Assembly (NCBI RefSeq): GCF_008085915.1 | Contig: NZ_VSJK01000010.1 | Coordinates: 124,001-188,000, forward strand | Source of the DNA: Oceaniovalibus sp. ACAM 378 | GTDB lineage: Bacteria; Pseudomonadota; Alphaproteobacteria; Rhodobacterales; Rhodobacteraceae | Reading direction: 5' to 3' | DNA length: 64,000 bases | Shown: positions 17,901-27,842 of the stretch, piece after piece | How positions within the stretch are numbered: the first letter of the stretch is position 1 | How the letters are laid out: every line of letters starts with the position of its first letter | Notes under the pieces: generated by a model | What the model saw: only the letters and a program-made list of their open reading frames with translations | What the model was told of the DNA's origin: nothing | The model's database searches: none | Program-made: the position numbers and the translations under genes

Positions 17901-18263
17901 TCAGCGCGCGGTGGCGCCCGGACCATCGATCAGGGCCAGAACATCGTCGCCCTTGCCGGGGGGCGGGGTTTTCAGCCGTGTAACCTCACGCGCCAGTTCT
18001 TCCTTCTGGCGGCGCTGGCGGGTGGCATCTGCACGATGTTTATGTTCGCGCAGCCATTCCCAAACGAATCCGATCATCACGCCCACAACTATCGCGCCGA
18101 AGATCAGCAGGAACAGCGGCATGGTGACGGACCAGGACCAGCCAAGGAACCCCGACATTTCCGGCGGCAGCAACAACAGCGTGACAACACCGCGATTGGC
18201 CACCGCCACGGTCACCAGACAAATCGCCAAAATGGCCAGGAAAGCATAGCGGATATAGCGCAT
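17901..18263 (-). CDS. LapA-domain membrane protein
   Basis: A 120-residue protein with two membrane helices (about 5-25 and 48-70), then a charged helical tail (WLREHKHRADATRQRRQKEE). This matches the LapA/DUF1049 layout, a small protein linked to lipopolysaccharide assembly in E. coli. It lies seven bases after ihfB, a common alphaproteobacterial neighbour. Confidence 0.85.
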   Translation of the reverse strand: MRYIRYAFLAILAICLVTVAVANRGVVTLLLLPPEMSGFLGWSWSVTMPLFLLIFGAIVVGVMIGFVWEWLREHKHRADATRQRRQKEELAREVTRLKTPPPGKGDDVLALIDGPGATAR

Positions 18264-18270
18264 GTTACGG

Positions 18271-18552
18271 TTATTCCTCGTTCAACCTGTCGCGAAGCAG
18301 CTTGCCGGTCTTGAAAAACGGCACATGCTTCTCATCCACGTCAACCGATTCACCGGTACGTGGGTTCCGCCCCACTCTCGCATCGCGCTTCTTGACTGAA
18401 AAGGCACCAAATCCGCGCAGTTCGACGCGATCGCCCCGGGCCATGGCACCGATGATTTCTTCGAAAACCGTATTCACGATCTTTTCGACATCGCGTTGAT
18501 AAAGATGCGGGTTTTCGTCTGATAATTTCTGGATCAGTTCCGACCGGATCAT
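18271..18552 (-). CDS. ihfB: Integration host factor subunit beta
   Basis: DNA-bending architectural protein, active as a heterodimer with IhfA. The 93 residues contain [23 protein letters not shown], the beta-arm signature with the intercalating Pro, and [15 protein letters not shown] at the end. ATG 18552 gives [18 protein letters not shown], the standard IhfB N-terminus. rpsA lies upstream on the same strand, the usual order. Confidence 0.97.
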   Translation of the reverse strand: MIRSELIQKLSDENPHLYQRDVEKIVNTVFEEIIGAMARGDRVELRGFGAFSVKKRDARVGRNPRTGESVDVDEKHVPFFKTGKLLRDRLNEE

Positions 18553-18906
18553 GCGCCATCCCCCCGTGGAGTGCGGTTTGAGCGGGAGATTCCCCACTTC
18601 TTTGTCAGAACTATATAAGGGAATGGTCGCGCGGGGAATATGCGCTGGATCATCTCGGCGGTCTTTAAGCGGAGAAATGGCGGGTGATTGCGTCAAATTC
18701 GCTGAAATCACATCGCGTCAACGGGTTGCGCCGAGGCTGATCAGGTTTTGCGCGCCGGATATGCCAAGTGATTCGCGATACGGCAAATGCGCACATTCGG
18801 GCGCAACCAGCAGCAGAGGGGGCGGTGCGCGTAATGATATCGTAAGGCTTTGTGGCCCCCCGCGCGCTGGGCGCAGGAGGCATTTTCTTATCGGCAGGCT
18901 ACCGGA
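18553..18906. other. 354-base gap between rpsA and ihfB
   Basis: No open frame with a plausible start and ribosome site was found. It should hold the end of the rpsA transcript and the ihfB promoter on the minus strand. An AT-rich run (TTATATAG) near 18610-18620 is the best candidate -10 area. I see no clear terminator hairpin after rpsA. Confidence 0.5.
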
Positions 18907-20583
18907 TCAGTCTTCGCCCTTGAGGGCACGACCCAGGATGTCGCCCAGCGATGCGCCCGAATCGGACGAACCGTACTGCTGAACTGCTTCCTGCTCTTCG
19001 GCGATTTCGCGCGCCTTGATCGACAGACCCAAACGGCGGGTCTTTTGGTCGACGTTGGTGACACGAACGTCAACCTTGTCGCCCACGCCAAAGCGTTCGG
19101 GGCGCTGTTCTGCCCGGTCGCGCGACAGGTCGGAACGACGGATGAAGGATTTCGCGCCCTCATACTCCACTTCGACGCCGCCATCCTCGATCGAGGTCAC
19201 GGTGACCGTGATGATCGAGCCACGCTTGACGCCTTCGGTGGCACCGGTGAACGAATCGTCCAGCGCCTTGATCGACAGGCTGATGCGCTCTTTCTCGACA
19301 TCCACCTCGGTGACAACTGCCTTGACCCCGTCGCCCTTCTGGAACGACTGGATGGCTTCTTCGCCACGCTGGTCCCAGCTGATGTCGGACAGGTGGACCA
19401 TGCCGTCGATGTCGTGCTCCAACCCGACGAACAGGCCGAATTCGGTGATGTTCTTGACATCGCCTTCGACAACCGTGCCTTCGGGGTGGGTTTCCGCGAA
19501 CACTTCCCACGGATTGCGCATGGTCTGCTTCAGGCCAAGCGACACACGGCGCTTGGCGCTGTCGATTTCCAGAACCATGACTTCGACTTCCTGCGAGGTC
19601 GAAACGATCTTGCCGGGATGCACGTTCTTCTTTGTCCAGGACATTTCAGACACGTGGACCAGACCTTCAACGCCGGGCTCAAGCTCGACGAATGCGCCAT
19701 AGTCGGTGATGTTGGTCACGCGGCCAGTGTGCGAGGAGTCCAGCGGGAACTTGGCTTCGACCGAATCCCACGGATCCGCCTGAAGCTGCTTCATGCCCAG
19801 CGAAATACGGTGGGTTTCTTTGTTGATCTTGATGACCTGAACCTTGACGGTCTCGCCGATCGACAGGATCTCGCTGGGGTGGTTTACCCGGCGCCATGCC
19901 ATATCGGTGACGTGCAGCAGGCCGTCGACTCCGCCCAGATCCACAAAAGCACCATATTCGGTGATGTTCTTGACGACACCATCAACCGCTTGGCCTTCGT
20001 GCAGGTTGCCGATGACTTCGGCGCGCTGTTCGGCACGGGATTCTTCCAGAATGGCGCGGCGCGACACAACGATGTTGCCACGGCGACGGTCCATTTTCAG
20101 GATCTGGAACGGCTGCTTCAGACCCATCAGCGGTCCGGCATCGCGCACGGGGCGCACATCGACCTGCGAACCGGGCAGGAACGCCACGGCGCCGCCCAGA
20201 TCGACGGTGAAACCGCCCTTGACCCGGCTGAAAATCGCGCCTTCGACACGGTCTTCGTCGGCATAGGCCTTTTCCAGACGATCCCAGGCTTCTTCGCGGC
20301 GGGCCATTTCACGGGAAATGACGGCTTCGCCCTTGGCGTTCTCGACCTGGCGCAGGAAGACTTCGACTTCGTCGCCGACCTGCACGTTGGGCTGTTCACC
20401 GGGCTCTGCGAATTCCTTGAGATCAACGCGGCCTTCCATCTTGTAGCCGACGTCGATGATGGCTTGTCCCGCTTCAATTGCGATGACCTTGCCTTTGACG
20501 ACAGACCCTTCGTCGGGTGTGTCGATTTCGAAGCTTTCGTTAAGGAGGGCTTCGAATTCCTCCATCGTTGTGTTGGCGCTCAT
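18907..20583 (-). CDS. rpsA: 30S ribosomal protein S1
   Basis: Binds mRNA on the small subunit and helps initiation. The 558 residues start MSANTTMEEFEALLNESF and hold six S1 repeats, seen as recurring patterns such as GSVVKGKVIAIEAGQAIIDV, VDGVVKNITEYGAFVDLGG, HTGRVTNITDYGAFVELEPG and VVEGDVKNITEFGLFVGLEHD. ATG 20583 was chosen over an upstream frame of low-complexity sequence. cmk lies upstream on the same strand, the conserved order cmk-rpsA-ihfB. Confidence 0.98.
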   Translation of the reverse strand: MSANTTMEEFEALLNESFEIDTPDEGSVVKGKVIAIEAGQAIIDVGYKMEGRVDLKEFAEPGEQPNVQVGDEVEVFLRQVENAKGEAVISREMARREEAWDRLEKAYADEDRVEGAIFSRVKGGFTVDLGGAVAFLPGSQVDVRPVRDAGPLMGLKQPFQILKMDRRRGNIVVSRRAILEESRAEQRAEVIGNLHEGQAVDGVVKNITEYGAFVDLGGVDGLLHVTDMAWRRVNHPSEILSIGETVKVQVIKINKETHRISLGMKQLQADPWDSVEAKFPLDSSHTGRVTNITDYGAFVELEPGVEGLVHVSEMSWTKKNVHPGKIVSTSQEVEVMVLEIDSAKRRVSLGLKQTMRNPWEVFAETHPEGTVVEGDVKNITEFGLFVGLEHDIDGMVHLSDISWDQRGEEAIQSFQKGDGVKAVVTEVDVEKERISLSIKALDDSFTGATEGVKRGSIITVTVTSIEDGGVEVEYEGAKSFIRRSDLSRDRAEQRPERFGVGDKVDVRVTNVDQKTRRLGLSIKAREIAEEQEAVQQYGSSDSGASLGDILGRALKGED

Positions 20584-20824
20584 GTGGCGTATTGTTCCTT
20601 TGTGGTCATTTTTCTGGCCGAACGGTTGTCTCCGACGGTCTTTGGCTTCAATTGGTCGGGGCAGAAAACAAGGAAGGGCCGGCATCAACCGACCCTGCGC
20701 ATCCTCTGTCCGGGACTGTGCCGCCCCTTGACACCGCGCGTATATGGCACCGGTGCCGCCGTGGCAAGACCGCGCCGCCGAACAGGCGCTCGCATATCGT
20801 CCGTCGCGCGATTTGCAATGGCGA

Positions 20825-21436
20825 TCAGGCGTTGCGAATCCGTTCGATTGCAGCGGCGGCAACCGACACGGCCTGCTCGATGGTCATCGAGGTGGTGTCG
20901 ATCAACAGCGCGTCACGCGCGGGTTTCAGCGGCGCGGTATCGCGGGCCCGGTCGCGGGCATCGCGTTGCCGCAGATCGGCCAAAACCGCAGTCAGCGCGG
21001 TTTCCGCGCCGCCAGTGCGCAATTCTTCGAACCGGCGGGTCGCGCGCACCTCGTCACTGGCGGTGATGAACAGCTTTACCTCGGCATCAGGGCAGATCAC
21101 CGTGCCGATATCGCGTCCGTCCAGCACCGCGCCGCCATCGCGCCGGGCAAACGCCCGCTGAAAGTCAAGAAGAGCCGAGCGGACCTCGGGGATCACGGCG
21201 ATACGGCTGGCCGCCTGTGCGGCCTCGGCGTCGCGCAGGTCGTCCCGGTCCAGATCGGCACGCGCAAGGCTTCGCGCCGCATCGACCGGCTCGGCCCCTG
21301 CCAGTACCAGCCGCCCGACCGCACGGTACAACAGACCGGTGTCGAGATGGGCGAACCCGTAACGCGCGGCAATTTCCCGCGCGACTGTGCCCTTGCCGCT
21401 GGCCGCAGGGCCGTCGATTGCAACTGTGAACGCCAT
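20825..21436 (-). CDS. cmk: Cytidylate kinase
   Basis: Phosphorylates CMP and dCMP using ATP. The 203 residues begin [20 protein letters not shown] with a complete P-loop, then [12 protein letters not shown] (CMP-binding region), [15 protein letters not shown] and [16 protein letters not shown]. It is about 20 residues shorter than E. coli Cmk, as in other alphaproteobacteria. aroA precedes it and rpsA follows it. Confidence 0.96.
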   Translation of the reverse strand: MAFTVAIDGPAASGKGTVAREIAARYGFAHLDTGLLYRAVGRLVLAGAEPVDAARSLARADLDRDDLRDAEAAQAASRIAVIPEVRSALLDFQRAFARRDGGAVLDGRDIGTVICPDAEVKLFITASDEVRATRRFEELRTGGAETALTAVLADLRQRDARDRARDTAPLKPARDALLIDTTSMTIEQAVSVAAAAIERIRNA

Positions 21437-21555
21437 GATGCTCCGCTTGCAGATGTGCCGGGCCGTCAGCGGACCGGGCGATCAGAGTATCGGGACAAAC
21501 GGTGGTTGAAAAGGCTGGAACGCCCTCGAACCGACCGCCTTTGTTCCCAACGCTG

Positions 21556-22902
21556 TTACACGCGCGAAAGATCAGCCCCGAGCCGGGTCATCAGCGGCTC
21601 GAACACCGGAAACGAGGTGGCAATCGGCCCGGCATCATCGACCGTGACACCCTCGCGCGCTGCCATGCCGAGAATCAGGAACGACATCGCGATCCGGTGA
21701 TCCAGCCGCGCGGCTGCGGTGCTGCCGCCGGGCACTTTGCCGGGACCGGCTCCGGAAACGATCCACCAGTCCTCGCCCTCCTCGACCTCGACCCCGTTCG
21801 CGCGCAGGCCCTTGGCCATCGCATCGATCCGGTCGGATTCCTTTACCCGCAGCTCTTTCACGCCGCGCATGACGGTGCGCCCATCGGCAAAGGCGGCCAC
21901 GACCGACAGGATCGGATATTCATCGATCATGCTTGCAGCGCGCTCGGGCGGAACCTCGATCCCCTTCATATCGGGGGAAAACCGGGCGCGCAGATCGGCG
22001 ACGGGTTCGCCGCCTTCCTCACGCTCGTTCTCATAGGTCAGATCGGCGCCCATCTCGCGCAGCGTCGTGAACAGCCCGGCGCGCGTCGGGTTCAGCCCGA
22101 TACCGGGCACCAGAACATCCGACCCCGGCACGATCAGCGCGGCACAGACCGGAAAGGCCGCCGAACTGGGGTCGCGCGGCACGGCGATGTCCTGCGGACG
22201 CAGATCGGGCTGGCCGGTCAGGGTAATCACCCGGCCTTCATCCGTGTCCTCGACACGGACGGTCGCACCAAACCCGGTCAACATCCGTTCGGTGTGATCG
22301 CGAGTGGCCTCACGCTCGATCACCACGGTGTCGCCGGGCGCATTCAATCCGGCCAAAAGGATGGCGGATTTCACCTGCGCACTGGGCACCGGCGTGACGT
22401 ATCGCACCGCCACCGGATCGGCCGCGCCGACCACAGTCATCGGCAGCCGCCCGCCTTTGCGCCCGAAGGCCTGCGTGCCGAACAGCGCCAGCGGATCGGT
22501 GACCCGCCCCATCGGCCGCCCGTTCAGCGATGCATCGCCGGTAAAGGTGGCGGTGATTGGCGTTGTTGCCATCGCCCCCATGATCAGCCGCACGCCGGTG
22601 CCCGAATTGCCGCAGTCGATCACATTTTCCGGTTCGCCGAACCCGCCCGTGCCGACACCGTGCACCGACCAGGAACCGCCGCCGTGGTTCACCACTTCGG
22701 CGCCGAAAGCGGCCATGGCGCGGCCTGTATCCAGCACATCCTGGCCCTCCAGCAGGCCGGTGATTCGCGTCTCGCCCACCGCCAACGCGCCAAGGATCAG
22801 TGACCGGTGGGATATCGACTTGTCCCCCGGCACCTCGGCGGTGCCGGTCAGAGGGCCGCAGGGCCGTGATGTCATCGGTATCGCTGTGCCGTGGCCGGAC
22901 AT
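21556..22902 (-). CDS. aroA: 3-phosphoshikimate 1-carboxyvinyltransferase (EPSP synthase), class II type
   Basis: Sixth step of the shikimate pathway. The 448 residues begin [20 protein letters not shown], then [20 protein letters not shown] with the PEP-binding Lys at 28, like the class II (CP4-type) enzymes. The PEP loop reads [12 protein letters not shown] at about 98-109; the position that is Ala in the glyphosate-tolerant CP4 enzyme is Gly101 here. ATG 22902 follows AAGGGGGAAC. Divided from cmk by 119 bases and probably in the same transcript. Confidence 0.96.
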   Translation of the reverse strand: MSGHGTAIPMTSRPCGPLTGTAEVPGDKSISHRSLILGALAVGETRITGLLEGQDVLDTGRAMAAFGAEVVNHGGGSWSVHGVGTGGFGEPENVIDCGNSGTGVRLIMGAMATTPITATFTGDASLNGRPMGRVTDPLALFGTQAFGRKGGRLPMTVVGAADPVAVRYVTPVPSAQVKSAILLAGLNAPGDTVVIEREATRDHTERMLTGFGATVRVEDTDEGRVITLTGQPDLRPQDIAVPRDPSSAAFPVCAALIVPGSDVLVPGIGLNPTRAGLFTTLREMGADLTYENEREEGGEPVADLRARFSPDMKGIEVPPERAASMIDEYPILSVVAAFADGRTVMRGVKELRVKESDRIDAMAKGLRANGVEVEEGEDWWIVSGAGPGKVPGGSTAAARLDHRIAMSFLILGMAAREGVTVDDAGPIATSFPVFEPLMTRLGADLSRV

Positions 22903-23223
22903 GCCGTTCCCCCTTATTGAAAGTCGCGGCGATACTAGCGTTGGCGTGGGGGGGCGCAAGGCGCGAAATCGACCGCAGGCCAAAGCATCAGATCAGCGCG
23001 GCCAGAGGCAGGAGCAGGAACACAAAAAGCAAAAAAGGCAAATGGCGCATGATTAAATTCCGTCACTCTGAATGTGGCCAGAGAAAACCCTGACCTTTCG
23101 TTGAATGACGTCAGACTAACGGTGACGGTGCTGATCGGAAAAGTGGTGAATTCCATACCCCGCCGGTCGGGCGTGGCCTTGTGGCAGTGGCCGTTGGCCG
23201 GAATTACGCTCAGATGTTCTGGA
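22903..23223. other. 321-base gap between trmB and aroA
   Basis: No standard gene. It carries the aroA upstream region and the end of trmB. One possible 20-residue hydrophobic peptide on the minus strand (22988-23050, beginning MRHLPFLLFVFLLL) is recorded here only as a curiosity; its ribosome site (GACGGA) is weak. Confidence 0.4.
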
Positions 23224-23946
23224 TCACTGCCTGATGAAAGTCAGATAATGCGGGCTGCGGCCTTCGCGCAGTGCCTTGCTTTCATAGCGTGTCGAAATCC
23301 AGTCGTCCCATGGGGTGCCCCGGTCGTCGGCCTCGCTCAGGGTGAAACCGGCGGGCGGAACCTCTTCCAGCGTCTGCCGCACATAGTCGGGAATATCCGT
23401 GGCGACGCGAAACCGGGCGCCCGGCGCCAGAACCCGAGCCAAGGGTGCGAGATGTTCGGGAGTGACAAACCGGCGGCGATGATGCCGCGCCTTGGGCCAG
23501 GGATCGGGATACAGCAGAAAGGCGCGCGCCACGCTTGCCTCGGGCAATACGTCCATCATATTGCGCGCATCGCCCGGATGAATGCGGATATTGTCGACCC
23601 CCGCCCGCCGGATCTTGCCCAGCGCCATCGCGACACCGTTGATGAAGGGTTCGCAGCCGATGATGCCGACATCGGGGTTGGCACCCGCCTGATGCACCAT
23701 ATGTTCCCCGGCACCAAATCCGATTTCCAGCCACAGGGGCCGGACGCCGGACCCTGCGCCAAAGATCGCTGCGGGGTCCAGCGGCTTGCGCTCGGGGTTT
23801 TCGTCCCATCCCACAGGACCGGGCGAAAGCGCGTCAAGATCGCTTTCGAGCAGGTCGATCTGGGTACGGCGCAGGGTCTTGCCCTTGAACCGGCCATAAA
23901 AGTTGCGCCACGGGGCGCCCGAGGGATGATATTCAGATGCGGTCAT
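23224..23946 (-). CDS. trmB: tRNA (guanine-N7)-methyltransferase
   Basis: Methylates G46 in the tRNA variable loop using SAM. The 240 residues contain the SAM-binding LWLEIGFGAGEHMVHQA, GCEPFINGVAMAL, the LLYPDPWPKARHHRRRF core motif of TrmB and ATDIPDYVRQTLE. The N-terminal basic RNA-binding part reads GRFKGKTLRRTQ. It ends the miaB-phoH-ybeY-corC-lnt-metK-trmB order, though the copper genes lie between metK and trmB here. Confidence 0.96.
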   Translation of the reverse strand: MTASEYHPSGAPWRNFYGRFKGKTLRRTQIDLLESDLDALSPGPVGWDENPERKPLDPAAIFGAGSGVRPLWLEIGFGAGEHMVHQAGANPDVGIIGCEPFINGVAMALGKIRRAGVDNIRIHPGDARNMMDVLPEASVARAFLLYPDPWPKARHHRRRFVTPEHLAPLARVLAPGARFRVATDIPDYVRQTLEEVPPAGFTLSEADDRGTPWDDWISTRYESKALREGRSPHYLTFIRQ

Positions 23947-24058
23947 GGGCGCGGCTGATACCCGGTGAACGTAGCCGATGCAATCGGTGGCAACTTGTCA
24001 CAGGCACCGGCATGGGGAACCATTGAGGCTTTGGCCACGCAGGCCTATGAATCGGGTG

Positions 24059-24421
24059 ATGTTCAAGTCCAGCCTCCTTGTCGGCGTCCTGGCGCGCCTG
24101 ATCCTTGCCTTCGCGCTGGCGACGGTCGGAGCGATGCATCGCGCACCTGCGTCCGGCGATGCGGAACTGGCGGCTTTTCTTGCTGTCGGCGGCACTCTGG
24201 ACGATCTGTGCGGCGGTCATCGCTTCTCTGACAGCGGCCCGGTGTGCGAGGCTTGCCGCCTTGTCGCGGCCGTTCTGCCCATCGCGCCGGATCTGGCACC
24301 AAACACGGCCAATCTGTCGCATGTGTTGTGGACCGGCCACAGCGCCCGCCCGACCCCGCACAGCCCGAAACTGCGCGCCAACACCGCCCGTGCGCCGCCC
24401 CTTGCCGTGAGCGAAGCCTGA
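24059..24421 (+). CDS. DUF2946-like exported protein upstream of a copper chaperone
   Basis: About 120 residues: a hydrophobic leader (FKSSLLVGVLARLILAFALATVG), then a region with GPVCEACRLVAAVLPIAPD, a CxxC pair typical of the DUF2946-type proteins seen next to copper genes. The tail is Pro/Ala/Arg rich. The start could be ATG 24047 or 24059; both have weak ribosome sites, and I chose the one preceded by GGGTG. It lies 56 bases before the PCu(A)C gene. The family call is tentative. Confidence 0.6.
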   Translation: MFKSSLLVGVLARLILAFALATVGAMHRAPASGDAELAAFLAVGGTLDDLCGGHRFSDSGPVCEACRLVAAVLPIAPDLAPNTANLSHVLWTGHSARPTPHSPKLRANTARAPPLAVSEA

Positions 24422-24477
24422 ACTCTTCTCATCACACGCGCCTGCGACCTTTCTGCGGGCATATCAAGGATAACACC

Positions 24478-24945
24478 ATGTCACTGAAACCAATGGTGCT
24501 CGCGGCCCTGTTCGGTCTGGCTGCCACAACCTCTTTCGCCCATGACTACCAGATCGGCGATATTTCCGTTGCCCATCCGAAAAGCTTTGAGACCGCCCCC
24601 GGGGTGAAATCTGGCGGTGCCTATATGACCATCACCAACACTGGCGATACCCCCGACCGCCTGATCGAGGTGCGCGCCGACTTCCCCCGCGTGATGCTGC
24701 ACAACAGCGTCACGGAAGATGGCGTGGCAAAGATGCTGCATCTGGAGGGGGTGGATATTCCGGCCGGAGAAACGATCGAACTGGCCCCCGGCGGTATCCA
24801 CGTCATGTTGATGGGGCTGACGGCTCCGCTGACCGTAGGCACAGAAATCCCCGCGACATTGGTGTTTGAAAACGCGGGCGAACTGGATGTGACGTTGAAC
24901 GTGGAAACCCGGGGCACCGACGCCGAAAATCACTCCGGCCACTGA
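24478..24945 (+). CDS. Periplasmic copper chaperone PCu(A)C
   Basis: Delivers Cu(I) to the CuA site of cytochrome oxidase. The 155 residues have a signal peptide (about 1-21, ending TSFA), HDYQIGDISVAHPKSFETAPG, then the family pattern Met-Leu-His (VMLHN), a second Met (KMLHLEG) and the C-terminal HVMLMGL, which together form the Met/His copper site. A His-rich end (NHSGH) may add a weak metal site. It fits with the small oxidase subunit elsewhere in the window. Confidence 0.92.
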   Translation: MSLKPMVLAALFGLAATTSFAHDYQIGDISVAHPKSFETAPGVKSGGAYMTITNTGDTPDRLIEVRADFPRVMLHNSVTEDGVAKMLHLEGVDIPAGETIELAPGGIHVMLMGLTAPLTVGTEIPATLVFENAGELDVTLNVETRGTDAENHSGH

Positions 24946-24983
24946 AAACGGGTCATTGACCCGCGACAGGTCAATGCAACAAA

Positions 24984-25007
24984 GGGCAGCGCGATACCGC
25001 GCCGCCC
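24984..25007 (-). terminator. Intrinsic terminator after metK
   Basis: On the minus strand GGGCGGCGCG / CGCGCTGCCC form a 10-pair stem (one G-U) around GTAT, followed by TTTGTT, 29 bases beyond the metK stop. The convergent copper gene ends on the other side. Confidence 0.75.
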
Positions 25008-25035
25008 CCTGCCGGAAACGCTCAGACTTTCCCGC

Positions 25036-26217
25036 TCAGACGGCGCGCTTCAGCGCCTCGGCCAGATCGGTCTTTTCCCACGAAAAACCGCCGTCGGCCT
25101 CGGGTTCGCGGCCGAAATGGCCATAGGCCGCAGTGCGCTCATAGATCGGGCGGTTCAGCCCCAGATGATTGCGGATCCCGCGCGGTGTCAGATCGATCGC
25201 CTGGGCAATCGCCCGTTCGATCGCCTCGGAGCCGACGTCGCCGGTGCCGAAGGTATCGGCATAGATCGACAGCGGTTTCGCCACGCCAATGGCATAGCTG
25301 AGCTGGATGGTGCATTTGTCGGCCATTCCTGCCGCCACCACATTCTTTGCCAAATACCGCGCGACATAGGCCGCCGAACGGTCGACCTTGGTTGGATCCT
25401 TGCCCGAGAACGCGCCGCCCCCGTGCGGGGCCGCACCGCCATAGGTGTCGACAATGATCTTGCGACCCGTCAGGCCCGCGTCACCGTCCGGCCCGCCGAT
25501 CACGAACGTGCCGGTGGGGTTCACATGCCACACCGTTTCCGCATCGATCCAGCCATCGGGCAGAACCTGCCGGATATAGGGTTCGACAATGGCGCGGATG
25601 TCGTCACTTGTCTGGGATTCGTCCGAGTGCTGGGTGGACAGCACGATCGAGGTCACGCCCACCGGTTTGCCATCTTCATAGCGCACCGCCAACTGCGATT
25701 TCGCATCCGGACGCAGGGTGGGTTCGGTGCCGTCCTTGCGCACCTCGGCCAGCCGTTTGAGGATGGCATGGGCATATTGGATCGGCGCGGGCATCAGTGC
25801 CGTGGTTTCATTGGTGGCAAAGCCGAACATGATTCCCTGATCGCCGGCGCCTTCGTCCTTGTTGGCGCGGGCATCGACACCCATGGCGATATGGGCCGAC
25901 TGTTGATGCAGCAGGTTGGTGATTTCACAGGTGGCGTGGTGAAACTTTTCCTGCTCGTATCCGATGTCCTTGATACAGGCGCGGGTAATTGCCTCGACCC
26001 GTCCGATATGGTCTTTCAGCTTGGAGGGATCGCTCAACCCCACTTCGCCGCCGATGATGACGCGGTTGGTGGTGGCAAAGGTTTCGCAGGCCACCCGCGC
26101 CTCGGGTTCCTCCGTAAGGAAGGCATCAAGGATCGCGTCGGAAATTCGGTCGCAGACCTTGTCGGGGTGACCTTCGGATACGGACTCCGAGGTAAAGACA
26201 TAATTTTTGCGGGACAT
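25036..26217 (-). CDS. metK: S-adenosylmethionine synthetase
   Basis: Makes SAM from methionine and ATP. The 393 residues start [21 protein letters not shown] and contain the [12 protein letters not shown] signature, [18 protein letters not shown] and DSQTSDD-type loops. ATG 26217 is fixed by the family start and by the GGAG at the end of the riboswitch. Expression is probably shut down by SAM through the leader described below. Confidence 0.98.
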   Translation of the reverse strand: MSRKNYVFTSESVSEGHPDKVCDRISDAILDAFLTEEPEARVACETFATTNRVIIGGEVGLSDPSKLKDHIGRVEAITRACIKDIGYEQEKFHHATCEITNLLHQQSAHIAMGVDARANKDEGAGDQGIMFGFATNETTALMPAPIQYAHAILKRLAEVRKDGTEPTLRPDAKSQLAVRYEDGKPVGVTSIVLSTQHSDESQTSDDIRAIVEPYIRQVLPDGWIDAETVWHVNPTGTFVIGGPDGDAGLTGRKIIVDTYGGAAPHGGGAFSGKDPTKVDRSAAYVARYLAKNVVAAGMADKCTIQLSYAIGVAKPLSIYADTFGTGDVGSEAIERAIAQAIDLTPRGIRNHLGLNRPIYERTAAYGHFGREPEADGGFSWEKTDLAEALKRAV

Positions 26218-26223
26218 GGGTGG

Positions 26224-26268
26224 TGCTCCAATCGGTGTGAACCGCCGCGCCAGGAAGCCGTTGCGACG
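26224..26268 (-). promoter_or_regulatory. SAM/SAH-type riboswitch in the metK leader
   Basis: The minus-strand leader reads GTCGCAACGGCTTCCTGGCG, then a short stem and GATTGGAGCA, 7 bases before the start codon. This matches, as I recall it, the SAM/SAH riboswitch core (CAACGGCUUCCUGGCG ... UUGGAGCA), known upstream of metK in Rhodobacterales. The GGAG that would be the ribosome site lies in the pseudoknot strand, so ligand binding should block translation. Confidence 0.88.
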
Positions 26269-26281
26269 GGTGCAATACTTT

Positions 26282-26310
26282 CGGTTACAACGCTCTGCAC
26301 AAAGGTTCAA
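26282..26310 (-). promoter_or_regulatory. Possible metK promoter
   Basis: TTGAAC and TAACCG separated by 17 bases on the minus strand, ending 14 bases upstream of the riboswitch. The -35 is good and the -10 is poor, so this is a suggestion only. Confidence 0.35.
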
Positions 26311-27836
26311 TCGCCAAGGCGTCGCGCCCCGGCAATAACCCCCGCCAGAAGGACGATCAGCAACACCCCCACAGGCAGATCGCCGCTGCGCGCATAGGGC
26401 GTCGGCGGCAAGGCGTCGGGCAGTTGCACGTCAAGAAACCCGGCCTGCCCCAGCGGGATATGGTCAAGCAGACGCCCCTGTGCATCGATCACCCCCGATA
26501 TCCCCGTGTTGGCCGCGCGCAGCATCGGCAACCCCTGTTCGATCGCCCGCATCCGTGCCTGAGCCAGATGCTGTTGCGGACCGGCAAACGTGCCGAACCA
26601 GGCATCGTTGGTGATCTGCAACAGGAATCGCGGGCGTTCGGTGCCGCGCATGTCCTGGGGAAACACCGCCTCGTAACAAATCAGCGGCAAGGCCCGGCCC
26701 AGCGGCCCGAGATCGACCAGCCGTGGCCCCGGTCCGGGCGAAAAGCCGAACCCGTCGCGGGATGCGAAACTTTGCAACCCGATCAGCCTGGCCAGTTCGC
26801 CAAAGGGAATGTATTCGCCCAGCGGCACCAGATGGTGCTTGTCATAGGTTTCAACGATGACGCCGCCGGGCCCCAGCAGCAGCAGACTGTTGTAAGCCGC
26901 CAGACCTTCATTGCGCTGCGCTCCGATGACCACCGGGCGGCCGTTTGCCGCGTCGGAGATCAGAGTCAGCGCGGGGAGGCCCGGCTCGGCGAGCCAGGGG
27001 ATGGCGGTTTCGGGCCAGATGGTCAGGTCGGGCGCACCGGGGGCGGCAGTGAATTCAAGCTGCCGGTCAAAGAACACTCGTGCGCGCGAGGGATCCCATT
27101 TTTCACGTTGCGGCGCATTGGGCTGCACCAGCCGGATCACCGGCGCATCTTTTGCAATCTGCGGCGCGGACGGTGTCGCGAAAGTATCAAAGGCGCCTGG
27201 CAAAAGCACTGCAAGCACGAACAGGATCAGCCCCGCCAAAGTCCGCCACCGCACCGCGCCCGCGATCAGTGCCGCCACCGCCAGAGTCACCAGCGTCAAA
27301 CCATATGGCCCGATCAGCGCAGCCAGCCGGGCAACCCCGCTTTCCGTCCAGACATAACCGGGCAAGGCCCAGGGAAACCCGGTCAGGATATATCCGCGCG
27401 CCAGTTCACAAAGGGTCAACGCCAGTGGAAACGCCAGCAGTCGCGCCCAACCCGGCCTTGTCGCCGCCCCGGTAACCGCCCCGGCCAGCGCCCAGAACAG
27501 CGCAAATCCCGTGGCCGAAAACAGCAACGCAAAGGGCGCCATCCAGCCATGCCGCCCGATATCCACCAGAAACGGCTCGACGATCCAGTGCAGCGCCACC
27601 GCGAAATATCCGATTCCCGCACACCAGCCGATCAGCGCGCCGCGCCGCCACCCGGGCGGATCGACCAGAAGCGCCGCCAAAAGCGCGAAACCCGCCATCG
27701 CCAGATAGATCTGCGAAAACGGCACCTGACCGAGCGCCGCAAAAGCCCCCGCCGCGCAGGCCAGCACAGCCGACTGAATCGGCGTGCACCGCGACAGCCC
27801 CGCGAAGGAAGCGCGCTTTAACCGGGACGCCAGCAT
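26307..27836 (-). CDS. lnt: Apolipoprotein N-acyltransferase
   Basis: Adds the third acyl chain to lipoproteins in the inner membrane. The 509 residues have about seven membrane helices and then a nitrilase domain with the Glu-Lys-Cys triad: E in [11 protein letters not shown] in [17 protein letters not shown] and C in [12 protein letters not shown] last helix ([14 protein letters not shown]) lies at the C-terminus. It starts six bases after corC, so they share a transcript. Confidence 0.96.
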   Translation of the reverse strand: MLASRLKRASFAGLSRCTPIQSAVLACAAGAFAALGQVPFSQIYLAMAGFALLAALLVDPPGWRRGALIGWCAGIGYFAVALHWIVEPFLVDIGRHGWMAPFALLFSATGFALFWALAGAVTGAATRPGWARLLAFPLALTLCELARGYILTGFPWALPGYVWTESGVARLAALIGPYGLTLVTLAVAALIAGAVRWRTLAGLILFVLAVLLPGAFDTFATPSAPQIAKDAPVIRLVQPNAPQREKWDPSRARVFFDRQLEFTAAPGAPDLTIWPETAIPWLAEPGLPALTLISDAANGRPVVIGAQRNEGLAAYNSLLLLGPGGVIVETYDKHHLVPLGEYIPFGELARLIGLQSFASRDGFGFSPGPGPRLVDLGPLGRALPLICYEAVFPQDMRGTERPRFLLQITNDAWFGTFAGPQQHLAQARMRAIEQGLPMLRAANTGISGVIDAQGRLLDHIPLGQAGFLDVQLPDALPPTPYARSGDLPVGVLLIVLLAGVIAGARRLGD

Positions 27837-27842
27837 GTTCTG

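Noticed and set aside
18850-21066. A 738-codon open frame on the plus strand opposite rpsA
   Set aside because: It is the complement of the highly biased rpsA coding sequence and part of cmk; the translation is His/Asp-rich without family features.
22988-23050. 20-residue hydrophobic peptide between trmB and aroA
   Set aside because: Weak ribosome site and no coupling to a neighbour; kept only as a note in the gap entry.
25117-26397. A 426-codon plus-strand frame opposite metK
   Set aside because: Shadow of metK and its riboswitch leader; no sensible protein pattern.
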